Assembly (NCBI GenBank): GCA_004431415.1
Contig: QPMI01000058.1
Span: 62,001-126,000 of the forward strand
From: Cyanophora paradoxa
Taxonomy: Eukaryota; Glaucocystophyceae; Cyanophorales; Cyanophoraceae
Direction of reading: 5' to 3'
Length of the DNA: 64,000 nucleotides
Made by a program: the position numbers and the translations under genes. Shown here piece by piece: positions 32,601 to 42,909 of this stretch. Numbering within the stretch: position 1 is the first letter of the stretch; every line of letters starts with the position of its first letter. The notes beneath the pieces were generated by a model. It saw nothing but the letters and a program-made list of their open reading frames with translations, had not been told where the DNA came from and made no database searches.

Positions 32601-35600
32601 TCAGCTCCTGCGCCCCGGGCCCGTGCGCGGGCGTCGATTAATCAAAGGGCAGCGCGCAGAGTACGATCGCGGCTCGCCGGCGCCGGCGCGCGCACCATCC
32701 GCTCCTCGCTGCCGATGAGGGCGAGGTCCGCGTCGCTCAGCGCGACCTGCGCGACGGCGGCGCCGCCTGCGGCGTCCCCTGCGCCGTCCGCCCGGAGCTT
32801 CTTCTTCACGACGGCGTCCACTTTGAAGAGCTTCTTGGCGACGTTCGCCGCCGCGACGTTCGTCGGCGCCGCCACCAGCACGCGCAGCCGCGGCACCGAC
32901 GGCGCCGCCGCCGGCGCCGACTTGGGCTTGCCGGGGCCAGGGACCGCCTGCAGCTGGCGCAGGCCGAGGGCCCGCGAGGCAGCGAGGAAGAGCAGGAGGT
33001 AGACCGCCAGCGTCTGCGTCTTCCCCGTGCCCGGCGGCCTGCGCCGAGTCAAGGCCGAACACGAAATGAAGAAGCGTGGCGCGGGCTGAGCACCCGTGGA
33101 TGAGGGTGGCAGGGCCCGCCGCGAAGAGAGCACTCTCGACGGCGGCCGCCTGCGACTCGTTGAGCCCGACCGCCTCCCGCACCCGCCCGAGGAGCGTCCG
33201 CAGCCTCGACTGCATCTCGGGCCTGCCGCCCGCTGCCGCGGCCGCGGCCGCGAGCGCAGCCGAGCCTCCGACCGCGTCGGCGTCGCGCTTGGGCACGAGG
33301 AGCCGCCGGTCTCCGTCGACGTCGACGTCCGCCCGCAGGAGCGGGAGGAGGACGCGGGCGGCGGCCGAGTCGCGGCGAGAGAGGGCCGCGAGGGCGGCGA
33401 AGATGCGCTCCTCCGTGAGGACCGTCCCGAGGGGCGTCGCGTGCCAGAGCCCCGCGTCCGTCGCGTCCGCCCTCTGCGAGGACAGCTCCTGCGCGCTCGA
33501 AGCGTTCAGCGGGGAAGGATACGAAGCGCGACCGCAGACATGTGCACCTGCCAGAGGGCGCCGTCCTTTTCGGCAAGGAGGTGGAAGCTTTGGTCGACGT
33601 CGAAAGGCTCCTCGTCGAGCTCGTCGGCCCGCGGGCCCTCCGCGCCGCCCTCCACCCGCGGCTTGCCCTTCAGCACCGCCAGCACCCACCGCGGCGGCTC
33701 CCCGCCCCCGCCCTGGAGCTCGGCGAGGGCGGCCTTGGACCCGGGGAAGGGCCGCGGCGAGAGGAGCCAGGCCGTGCCGCCGGCGAGGGCGAGCGGGTCC
33801 TGCGGGCCCCTCCGCAGCTCGATTTCCGCCAGCTTCAGCGGGGCGCAGTTCTCCGGGGCCGCCATGTTCTTGACGTAGAAGGGGACGGCGGCGTCCGGCG
33901 AGGCGGCGCGGAGGGCCTGCGCGAGCTGCGCGCGGCAGTTCTCGAGCACCAGCGGCGCCAGGCGGTCGTAGAACTCGAGCGCGCTCCCGTAGCGCTCGGG
34001 CAGCGCGCCGCCCTCGGCGCCGGCCCCGCCCGCGTCGTCGGGCTCGACGAGGTGCTGGACGCTCCAGCCGCAGATCTTCGCCTGCGCGAAAGAGAATACG
34101 CTTAAGAATGAGGCACTCGCTTGCAGCGCAATTTAAAGCCGTACCCTCAGATTGTCGTCCCGGAAACGGCTGTCGGTGGGGGCGGGCCTGCCGGCCTCCG
34201 CGGCGGCGCGGGCGGCGGCGGCGTAGCTGGCGGAGTCCCACCCGGCGAGGCGGGCGAGCGCAAAGTCCTGCGAGTAGAGCTGCACGGTCTGCGGGCGGCC
34301 CAGGCGCCGCGACTCCTCCCGCACGTGCTTCGAGATGTGCTGAAAGAGCGCGGAGACCCGCACCAGGCCGTCGGGCTGCGCGAAAACGCCGAGTCGGCGC
34401 GTTATTCGCTTGAGGTGAACGGGCGGGGTTGTTCGCTCAAGCTTGCACCATGCAAACGTGCCGCAGGTGGTCGCAGGCGGCGCAGCGGCCCCCGCCGGCC
34501 GCGGGCGGGTCCGCGCATTCGAGGGCCCCGCGCAGGCCGGAGACGAAGTGCTTGGTGAAGTGGCCGAGCCCGCCCCTCGTGCCGGCAGAGCACTCGTCCG
34601 GGCGCGAGGAGAGCCACTGCGGGGCCGGAACGATTAGATTTTCGCGGAACAACAAGATACAGCCTTCGGGATTCGCGCACCGACGTGTGTCCCTTGCCAA
34701 AGTCGAGCGGATCGTGAGGGAAAAGGTCGGCAAACGCGTCCGCGAGACTAGAACTAACACTGCCGCCCGCCGCCTCCGAGCCCTGCACAGAGGCCGCGGG
34801 CGCAGGCGGAGCCCCGCCTCCGGCCGCGGCCTCGGACCCCGGCAGCACCCCGATCGCTCCCGCAAAGCTGCGCAGGCGATCACACGCGGGTTAAGACGCA
34901 GGCTACCGCGCGAAGCGCGAGCGCACGGACCAGGTGTCGAGAACGAGAAGGAAGCGTCCGATCTGCGTGCAGCGATCGCGGTCACCAATCTGAAGTTGGC
35001 GAGGCGAAGCGGGGCGCGCACGCGCTGCCTGATCGCGCCGAGGGCGGCGCGGAGCTCGCCTCGCGTCAAGAACCCGCCGCCGTTGAGGCAGATGCTGGGC
35101 TCAGGGGCCGAGGCGCTGTGGCCCGAGAAGTAGAAGAGGAACGAGAAGGGTCGGTCCCCGTCCCTCCGGGACGCGGCGGCCTCCGCCGCCGCCGCCGCGA
35201 TCTCCGCGAGCGCGCCCCGCACTCCCGCCTGCGATACAAATCCGGTAGGCATCGTGAGCGCATTCGATCGTTTCGCGCGTGTATGCGATCGAGCGCACCG
35301 CCGTGGCCTCCTCGCCGGCGAGGAGGCGCACGTCGGCGGCGGCGTAGCCGCAGCACGCCGGGTCCAGCAGCGCGTCCCGCAGCGCAGCGCCGTCCGCCTC
35401 GAAACCCTCAGCGCATACCAGCACCGCGTACGCGCGGGGTAGCTGCAGTGGCAGCCGCTGCGCGGGCAAGCTGTCAGCCGCCGCGCGCTCGTCTCTTCCG
35501 CGAGCCGCACGCGTACCTGCCTCCCGCCAGCCGCGGTCGCCATCGACGTCGTTGCCGCCGGATGCATCGATATCCCGCTGGGCGACGTAGCGGCTGCTTG

Positions 35601-35618
35601 CTCGGCAGCGTGGACCAT
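21024..35618 (-). CDS. Giant fusion: caspase-like domain + SEN1/UPF1-type helicase + TRANK1-type UvrD helicase + helical repeats
   Basis: About 40 exons, roughly 3,300-3,500 residues by rough sum. The start MVHAAEQAAATSPSG is spliced to LPLQLPRAYAVLVCAEGFEA, the first strand of a caspase-like (peptidase C14) fold; FLFYFSGHSA at about 35,120 holds the catalytic His. The next exon reads FLLVLDTWSV, with Trp (34930-34932) where metacaspases have Cys. RPDECSAGTRGGLGHFTKHF fits the small subunit. Helicase 1 follows: NESQAAAVESALF, GPPGTGKTQT (33,013-33,100, split by an intron), VVDEAAQ, LAGDPRQLQAV, LNTQYRCD, HPEISAFPCRHFYDG, VKSVDGFQGGEKDVIILSLV, LNVAITRARHS. Helicase 2: VLGRGGTGKTT (28.8 kb), LFSEFMSLIKGSE, FERYEAMKRGRGEYDVADFV, VDEVHK, ALAGDTAQTIAQGSGFRF, RNFRTHAGVLN, FESKGFEFQDVVLYS, KLLYVAATRAKGQ. 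The Ala-rich tail (25.1-21.0 kb) has TPR-like repeats starting QQQYENARLCFRNAGN. No UTR-like gap separates the parts. A sensing or nucleic-acid surveillance role is inference. Confidence 0.8.
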
Positions 35619-36134
35619 CGATCAAAGATCTAGAGCGCCGCAGAAGTCGCGAACTGTGGATGGCGCGGAAAAAAATCCCGTTCAATCGAAAATTCGGTCG
35701 AACCTCAACCGGTACCGGTTCATTATGGAGTGCGCGTGAGGCGAAGTGCACGCCAGCTGCATAAAGACGGAATCGCCCGTGCCCTCCGCCCATGCCTATC
35801 CCACATGCGTGGACGCTGGCAAACCTGCGCATGCGCCGCGTCGTCATGATCAGCTCGACAGAATTCGAAGAGAGGGCGCGCGCGTGCGCTACGGCTTCAC
35901 GCACCCAGGACTACAGAAGCGCGCATGCCTATAGCTAGAGAAGAAGATGCGAGGTCTACACAGAGAAATGCGAACAGAAATGATTCTGATTCGTACACGC
36001 ATTCAATCGAAAGAGGTACGGATTGAGGTGCGGTGCTCGTATCTACACCTAGGCCTTGTAAATTCTAACTGATGGCTGTACAGATCTAGCTATAGATTTA
36101 GAGGACCGGCTCTGGCCCTGCTTGAAAGAAGAGA
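35619..36134. promoter_or_regulatory. Upstream region of the giant gene / 3' flank of the lipase
   Basis: Contains the 5' flank of the minus-strand fusion gene and the 3' flank of the lipase, both on the minus strand. In-frame Met codons exist as far as about 35904, so the fusion protein could start earlier. No motif was identified. Confidence 0.35.
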
Positions 36135-38836
36135 TCACGCCGCCATCGCGGCCGGGCCAAGCGCGAGCGCCCCCGCCCCCCCAGTAGTCGGCGGCGGCGC
36201 CGCGGCGGCCGCGGCGGGCGCGGCCGCGGCCGGCGCGCGCTGCCGCAAGAGCCCCAGCACACGGCTGTAGACCCTCTCCGCCGCCGTGCCCGCCCTGCGC
36301 AGAGGTCGGTTGGGGGTACAGGGACAAGCCGGGGGGTACGGCAGGCACCAGAGGAAGTCGAGGTGCTCGTACTCGGGCTCGAAGTGTGTGAAGACGGGAG
36401 TCGGGATCTCCTGCGCCGCGGGCCGGGCTCGGACGGGGGTACGCGGTCCGAGGGGGGGGGGGGGGTAACGCGTTCGCACCTTCAGGAGGGCGTCGATGTT
36501 CGGGATGGTGTCCTGCGGGCGGGGCGGCCAAGGTTCGGGTGCGGACGGGGGTACACGGGAGGGGGGGGGGTACCTCGCCGCCGTAGAAGAGGGCGATGGG
36601 GCAGGGGACGAGGTAGAGGGGGTACGCGGGCGGCATCGCGCCCTTGTAGCGGTGCCCGCTCGTCACGGACTGGGGCGCTCATAAGCTAAGGCCAAGCGGC
36701 TCAGCGGCGCGGGCGGTCTCGCACCGAGGAGCTGTAGTCGTCGTAGAACTGGAAGCGGCCGCTCGCGATCATCTGTGGGCGGCGGCGGCGGCGGCGTCGG
36801 CGCGAAGAACAGGGGCGACTTTATCTCTGTTGTCTTCGAAAGCGGACCTGGAACCAGTGGACGACGGTCTTGACCGAGCTGAACGAGTAGAGGTGCGAGT
36901 AGAAGAGAGGCTTGTCCTGCGCAAGCGCCCTCTCCGTCAGGGCCATGCGGGAGCCGCAGGGAAAGGGCCGGCCGGGCGCGCCTCGGGGCGGATGCAGCGA
37001 CCAGTCCAGCCGAAGAGAAAGTACATCGAGGCGTCGATGAGCCGCGCAAAATTCTGCGCTCGCCCCGAAAGGTTCTAAAGGTTCTTAGGCTCGGCACGCG
37101 GTCTTCGCTCACCTGACGGGAGAGGACGCGGCGCCAGAAGAGGGTCGAGGGCAGCAGGCAGCGCCGGCCCATGATCGTGAAAAGAAGGCCCTGCCCGGCG
37201 CGTGCGCGCTCGCGTGAGGCGGGAAGGCGCGCGACGTCGAGGCGCGAGGCGGCGGCGCACGGGCGAGCAGCGGACGAGCGTGTCGATCATCGCGTTGCTG
37301 AGGCCTGCTGAGATAAGCGGAGGAAAGGAAGAATCGGGGGGGGGGGGGGAGGGGGGGGGGGAAGGGAGGTACCGTTGATGCGGGCGGCGGGGGCGAGGGC
37401 GACGAAGAGGGAGACCTTCGAAGCGATGGCGGGGTTGGTGCTGAGCGTCGCGAACGCCAGCGCCGTCCCCTGCGAGAACCCGACGTACACCAGGCTCGCC
37501 GCCCCGTTGATCTTCAGCACGTGCTGCGCCCCACGCCCGCCCTTGCTCAGCTCAGCTCAGCTCAGGCGGATAGAAGTGAGAAGGAGAGAGCAGCAAGCGC
37601 ACGCTCAGCGCGGCCGGAATATCGTACTGGACCATCCTGAGAAGCGAGGCGACGCGAGGCGGGCGCGTCAGAGGAAGGGAGCGAAGCGGCTTCGAAAGGC
37701 GCTCGCGCGCACTCGTCGATGGACCAGTCCCAGTAGGTTGAGTCATTGGGCTTCAGGTGGACGTGCTTCGAGCTGTACTTGTTCCCCCGCGCGTTCCCCA
37801 GCCACACGTCGTAGCCCGCGTCCGCCTGCGCGACGTGAGCTGGCCGCGGCGGCGGATCGACGGAGAATTGCGCACAAGGATGAACGGCAGCGCGCGGTCT
37901 GCGTCGGGGGTCAGCCAGACCTCCGAGTTCTGCAGGAAGCCGTGCTGCGCCAGATCAAATTGTGCGAGTGAGCCGCGGGAAACTCTTCGGCGAGGGCGGA
38001 GCCGCCGGAGCGCGGCGCGTCCTCACCTGGAGATAGACGGGCGGACGCTCTCGGTCGGAATTTGCGTCCGCGCCGCGGGCGCGGCCGTGCGGAATGCGCT
38101 GCAGGGACAGGATGAAGCCGTCCTCAGTCACGACGACGTGCTCCTCCAGCGGGAAGCCGCGGGCCTGCGGCGACTCGGAGCGTGAAGAATGCTCGAAAAG
38201 AGCGGAGCGGCAGCATCCAAGGCTGCAGGGGGCGCTCGCCTCGCACAGGCCGTGTGCGCTAGCGTTGAAGAGGCAGGTGTTCTTCTTCTCGCCGCCGACG
38301 CGGGCGCCCAGGAGCCTCGAAGATATCACCCTGCGCGAGAAGCACAAGGGCGTGGATCAGATGCGCCGCGGACGCGCGCGGCGGGCGCTGCTTCTAGCTT
38401 TGGAGCTGGCCCACCCGAAGAGAATCTGCATTTCGTCGAGCACGCCAGCGGGGAGGAACATGCACAGGACCGTGGCCACGCATCTCGAGAAGAGCTGCCG
38501 CTCGTGAGGCGCCGCCCGCGAGGCCGGCGGAGCGCGGGAGCGCACCTCGAGGACGCCGATGCCGGCGGCGAAGGCGACGTAGAAGGCCTTGCGCACAAGA
38601 ACATGAGGAGAAAGCAACGTCTCCTGATCGCCCGGCGAGGAGGGCCGGGACGCGCTACGATCGCACATCTCTGCTGGCGCTGCGAGCTGGCGGATCCCAG
38701 CCGCGCTGCCGAGCGCTTCGAAGCGATGCTTTGAAGCCGAGATGATGCCGGGGCGCTCTGGAGCGCTTCTAGGAAGAACGTCCGGCTGCGTTTCTTCTCG
38801 ATCGAAAAGACCCGGGTGCGTTTCAGCCGGGGCCAC
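36135..38836 (-). CDS. Acid lipase, lysosomal/gastric type (AB-hydrolase)
   Basis: About a dozen exons. The N-terminus has hydrophobic segments ([15 protein letters not shown] and [20 protein letters not shown]), suggesting a membrane anchor. Family landmarks follow in order: [73 protein letters not shown], then the nucleophile elbow [19 protein letters not shown] (Ser near 37,474). Further on are [18 protein letters not shown], the acid residue in ALFYGGEDTIPN (about 36,485-36,575), and the His in [10 protein letters not shown] (about 36,351-36,372). All three catalytic residues are present. These enzymes hydrolyse triacylglycerols and sterol esters in lysosomes or vacuoles, or extracellularly. 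The C-terminal 50 residues are Ala-rich. The start is uncertain: Met at 38836 is used, and another lies near 38675. Several introns begin GTACCCC. Confidence 0.82.
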
Positions 38837-38901
38837 TTTCGCGGGGCGAGTTTGAGCGGCGGCTCCGCCGCACGTCCGCGACGGTTTCGGGCCAAAGAGC
38901 G
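38837..38901. promoter_or_regulatory. Very short bidirectional promoter region
   Basis: 65 bp between the lipase (-) and mTERF (+) start codons as modelled. It contains ACTTTCGCGGGGCGA, an E2F-like TTTCGCGG core. Role inferred from position only. Confidence 0.3.
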
Positions 38902-41564
38902 ATGGCGTTCGTGGCTGGCTGCCTGCTGGCGATCCCCGCAGCGGCTGCGTGGACCTCGATCCGCGCGGACTCCCGAAGGCGCGCTGTCAGCCCGCGGGGC
39001 CTAGCTAAGAGGTTTCAAGCACACGCGCTGATGTATGCGCCCAGATCTCCGCAGGAGAAGCAGCCGGGGCGCGCGGGGCGGCGCCGGGGCCCGGGCGAGA
39101 AGAGCCGCGATCCCGGCCGCGGCCCTCCCAGGCGCTTTGAGAGGGACGCGGACGGGGAGGCGAAGGGCGAGAGGAGAGGCGCGTCGCGTGATCGGGATCG
39201 CGCGCTCGCTGCAGCGCGGCCGGGCCAGCCCCAGCGCCGACCACCACCGCTTCGAGCGCCGCGGCCCGCCCCTCCAGCCCGCCCTGTCGTCGCGGGACAG
39301 CTTAGGCCCCGGCGGGAGCAGCGCTCGGTCTTGCCGACGCTGGAGCAGCTGTTCGAAGCGGAGGAGAGCTTCCCGAGCAAGGAGGAGGCTGCGGCGATAG
39401 CGGCCGCTGCGCGGGAGGCGGGCGCCGCGGCCGGCGCGAGCGAGGTCGAGGTGCTGCTACCCCTTTCGAACTACCTGCACGAGCGGTGCGCACGCGCGCC
39501 GCGGCCCCGCGCCCGCCCGCCCGCCCCAAGCGACGCGCGCCTGCAGGCACCCCTACGAGCCCGGGATCGCGAACGCGTGGCGCCGGGACGTGGGCCTTGC
39601 GCGCGTGATGATCGAGCGCTCCGCCGCTCTGCTGCGGGAGGGTGCGCCTGCGCCGCGCGGCTCCCGCCCAGCGTCCGCTCAACCGCACCCTCCGCTTGCG
39701 CAGGCCTCACGCCCGCGGAAGTGGAGTCGTGCTTCAGCGGGCACGCAAGACTCCTCCGCGGCCTCGAGGCGCGTACCCCGCTACCACGCCTGCCCCCGCC
39801 CTTCGATCGAGCGTACCCCCTTCCAGGTGGACGACCCGGGGGCGTTCGTCGCGGCGGCGCACGGGGCGCTGGGGCTGAGCGGGCCGGAGGCGGCCCGCCT
39901 GGCGGCCCGCCTGCCCGTCCTCTTTGGCTGGCGGGACCGGCTCGAGGCCCTCGCGACCGCCCTCCGCGCCCGCGGCCTCTCCCGCCGCGCCGCCCGCGCC
40001 GTCGTCACCAAGGCGCCCCTACCCCTCTCTCTCTACTCCCTTCCCCTCTGATTCTTTCCCCTCACAGCTGCCGGCGGTGGTCGGGAAGAGCGTCTCTGGC
40101 GCCTCGGCGCGGCTCGAGTGGCTGGCCGAGCGCTTCGGCGATCGCGCCCTGGGGCCCCCCGCGGAGGAGGGGGACGACGAGGAGGCGGAGGTGGAGGAGG
40201 AGTGGGGCGGGGAGGAAGAGGCGGGAGGGGTACCGGTGGACCGCCGGCTCTCCGGCCTGCTCGAGCGGAGCCCCGGGCTGCTGAACCACGGGCTAGCGGA
40301 CCTCGACGCCAAGGTGCGGGGGGGGGTACCGCATCCCCTCGATTCCGGTCCGACGCCCCCTCCAGTTCGAGCTGCTGGTGACGGAGCTCGGATGCTGTAC
40401 CCCCGGCGACATCGCGCGGTACCCCAAGGCCCTCACACTCTCGGAGAGCCGCATCCGCGCGCGGGCGGCCTTCCTGTCCCTGCGCGGCGTGTACCCCTGG
40501 CCCCTGGAGGCCCTCGCCGCCCCCGACGACACGTTCGCGTCCGCCTACGCCCGCGCGCCCCTCCGCGACTGGCAGGCGCGCCGTACCCCCCCCCCCACCC
40601 GAACCTCCGCGTTTCATGTACCCCTCACCGGCTCACAGGAGTTCCTTCTTACTATGAACGTTCTCCCGAAGCCGGAGAACGGTTCTCCCGCCGGCGAGGA
40701 CGGCGGCGCCGCCTCGCCCTCGACGCAGGCCGCGAAGGTCCTGGAGGCGCGCGGCGTACCCCCCGCCGCCGCCGAGCGGCTGGCGGCGGTCTGCGGCGGG
40801 GCGCCGGGCGCCGCCGAGCGCGCGGCGGAGTCGTGGGACACGCTACTCGCGTGGGGCGTGCCCTTCGGGAGCCTCGCCGCGATCGCCCAGCGCGCCCCGC
40901 GCCTCCTCGCCTCCGGGCCCGACGCCGCCGCCGGCGCCGCCTGCGCCCTGGAGGCCTGCGGCCTGCAGCTCCGCAACGGCCCCGCAGGGGCGCCCCTCGA
41001 CCCTCCGACCTCGACGCCGCCTGCTCCGCCCTGCGCCGCTGCCCCGCCCTCCCCGCCGCCTGCGCCCTCGGCGGCCCCGCCGCCCTCCTCTCCCTCCTCT
41101 CCGACGCCGGGCTCTCGCCCGCCCTCCTCCGCCCCGTCCTCGAGTCCGACCCCTCCTTCCTCCTCTGCTCTCCGGACCGAGAAGCCCGCCCCGCACTCGC
41201 CTTTCTGCTCGGCGAGCTCGCCTGCCCGCCTGCCCTCCTCGCCGCCCTCCTCGCCGCCCACCCCCGCCTGCTCTCCCTCTCCGCCGACCGCCAGCTCCGC
41301 CCCAAGGCCGCCGCGCTGGGCCCCGCCGCGCCGCAGGTCCTCGCGGCCGCCCCCGCCCTCTTCAGCTACAGCCTGCAGGGCCGCATCGCGCCCAGGCTCG
41401 CCTTCGCGGCGGAGGCGCTGCGGGGTGCCCCGCCCGAGCGCCTCGCGGCGGCCCTCGCCGCCTCCGACGGCGCCTTTGCGGAGCGATTCGCCGGCGCCAC
41501 CCTCGAGGAGTACCTGGCGTTCAAGGCGCGCTTCGAGTTCGAATCCGCCGCCGACGCCCCTTAG
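38902..41564 (+). CDS. mTERF-family organelle protein
   Basis: The N-terminus MAFVAGCLLAIPAAAAWTSI is a signal-peptide-like leader followed by an Arg-rich stretch, as in targeting to organelles; a bipartite plastid leader is possible. Coding resumes as VLPTLEQLFEAEESF and SNYLHERHPYEPGIANAWRR, followed by repeated three-helix mTERF units: LTPAEVESCFSGHARLLRGL, GLSGPEAARLAARLPVLFGW, LEALATALRARGLSRRAARA, LPAVVGKSVSGASARLEWLA, CTPGDIARYPKALTLSESRI and PPALLAALLAAHPRLLSLSA. The last exon ends RFAGATLEEYLAFKARFEFE. mTERF proteins bind organellar DNA or RNA and act in transcription termination, splicing or ribosome assembly. Exons are joined by introns such as GTACCCC...TTCCAG at about 39777-39829; one intron near 40010 may use a GC donor. 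Head-to-head with the lipase, tail-to-tail with the HAPSTR1-like gene. Confidence 0.82.
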
Positions 41565-41896
41565 CCCAGCCCAGCCGCACCCCTCTTGCGCCTTAGCCAG
41601 TGGCCATCTAGATCTAGATCTAGCTATAGATCTGTGCAAACGACGGGATCGGCAATTGGTTGAAGTGGATGGGGGGGCATCAGTGCCGGAAAAAGGAAGG
41701 TCCACTGTATCACTCACAAAAAAACATGAAAGTACAGGCCTGCGCGAGGACGGCAGGCGGAAAGGACCGGTGCTATACAACGGCGTCGGGGCACCAACGG
41801 TTCAAAAAGTATCCGCCATCGGCAGCCACGAGGAGCAAGAGCGAAAAGGAAAGGAATGCAGTCCGTTAGACAGCGAGGCAGCCGCCGGGCGCTCGC
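41565..41896. other. Intergenic, convergent 3' ends
   Basis: Between the mTERF (+) and HAPSTR1-like (-) stops. It holds a TCTAGATCTAGATCTAG palindromic run at about 41609. Nothing else was recognised. Confidence 0.45.
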
Positions 41897-42631
41897 TCAC
41901 GACGGGCCGGCGCCGGAAAAGGGCCCCGCGGCCGCGAGCCGGCCGCGCTTCGAGAACTGCTCCTGCAGGTGGAGGCCGTCGAGGTTGGAGTCGAGAAAGT
42001 TGATGCCAAGGACCGGATCTGGGGCGTGGAACATGTGGCCGAGCTGCCGCTTCCTTGGCTGCGAAGAGGCTACCGCGGCGAGCTGGAACGCGCCCCGCGC
42101 CGGAGAGCCGAGGCGAGCGCTCGGGTCGTGGACCGGGGCTGAAGAGGAGGAGGATGATGACGCATTGGACTGCGCGCTAGAGGAGAATGGGAGCGAGGAG
42201 CTGTTGGGGGCCCGCATGGGGGAGGCGGATGCGCGTTCGCGTTCGTTCGAAGAAGCGGATACGGGGCCAAAGGAGGCTGCACGGGGCTCCTCCGCTGCAC
42301 GATGAGACATGTCCGTGGTGGACTCCGATGGAGGCGACTGCGCAGCACGGGGCCGTTCGCCCGAGTCGCTCTCATCGCGGTCCCTATCTGCATCCTCCAC
42401 GAGCGCCGTGCGCATCTCCTGCACCAGGAGCTGACTGAGCGCATCCACAGAAACGGTGCGAGAGGCTGTAGCGCCGAGCTGCTGCTCCTTGGCGAGCCAG
42501 CGGGAGACTGACTCGAGAGCTGAACGGTAGCCCTTCAAATAGGAGGTCTTCTGCGACGCCACCGATGTCTTGTAGAACTGCGTCAGGGCGTTCGCAGCCT
42601 GGACGAATGCAGCGTGGTCTGGGCGATCCAT
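41897..42631 (-). CDS. HAPSTR1-like (C16orf72/DUF4588) protein, intact copy
   Basis: Single exon, 244 residues. The N-terminal helix region MDRPDHAAFVQAANALTQFY then KTSVASQKTSYLKGYRSALE resembles the conserved block of animal HAPSTR1 (FQNAATAVTNLYKESVDTH). It is followed by a second helix (VSVDALSQLLVQEMRTALVE), a long Ser-rich disordered middle and a C-terminal motif with a basic patch (SQPRKRQLGHMF) and LGINFLDSNLDGLHLQEQFS. HAPSTR1 is a HUWE1-linked stress-response regulator in animals; the assignment here rests on remembered similarity of one helical block, so it is moderate. A truncated copy lies at 12236. Head-to-head with the broken GCK copy. Confidence 0.55.
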   Translation of the reverse strand: MDRPDHAAFVQAANALTQFYKTSVASQKTSYLKGYRSALESVSRWLAKEQQLGATASRTVSVDALSQLLVQEMRTALVEDADRDRDESDSGERPRAAQSPPSESTTDMSHRAAEEPRAASFGPVSASSNERERASASPMRAPNSSSLPFSSSAQSNASSSSSSSAPVHDPSARLGSPARGAFQLAAVASSQPRKRQLGHMFHAPDPVLGINFLDSNLDGLHLQEQFSKRGRLAAAGPFSGAGPS

Positions 42632-42909
42632 CTAGGCGATGAGAACCAAAAGGTCATCTGAGGTGAATCGTGCGCAGAGAGCCACTCGGAAGGTGCACCT
42701 CAGCGACGCGGCTGGGCCTTGGAGCGCGCCCGCGCACTAGTTTTCTCGCTGGCGGATCCGCGAGATCGATCCGCGAGGCCACGGTTCGACTCCGTTTGGC
42801 GCGGCTTTGGAGATCGAGGGCGAGCGGCGAGCGCGGGCAGCGAGCGGACTGCGGGACGAGCGTTTTAGCGCCTGGGAGGCATTTTGAGCGATTCTGCTGC
42901 GACGGCCAG
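42632..42909. promoter_or_regulatory. Duplicated bidirectional promoter region, copy 2
   Basis: Separates the intact HAPSTR1-like gene (-) and the broken GCK copy (+). The element at 42782-42880 (GGTTCGACTCCG, GCGGCTTTGGAGATCGAGG, GCGGGCAGCGAGCGG, GCGGGACGAGCG) is shared with 9871-9960 and with 11962-12235. GGTTCGACTCC matches a Pol III B box exactly. Confidence 0.6.

Noticed and set aside
42782-42830. tRNA gene suggested by GGTTCGACTCC
   Set aside because: No acceptor, D or anticodon stems can be paired; the motif belongs to the element shared by three promoters.
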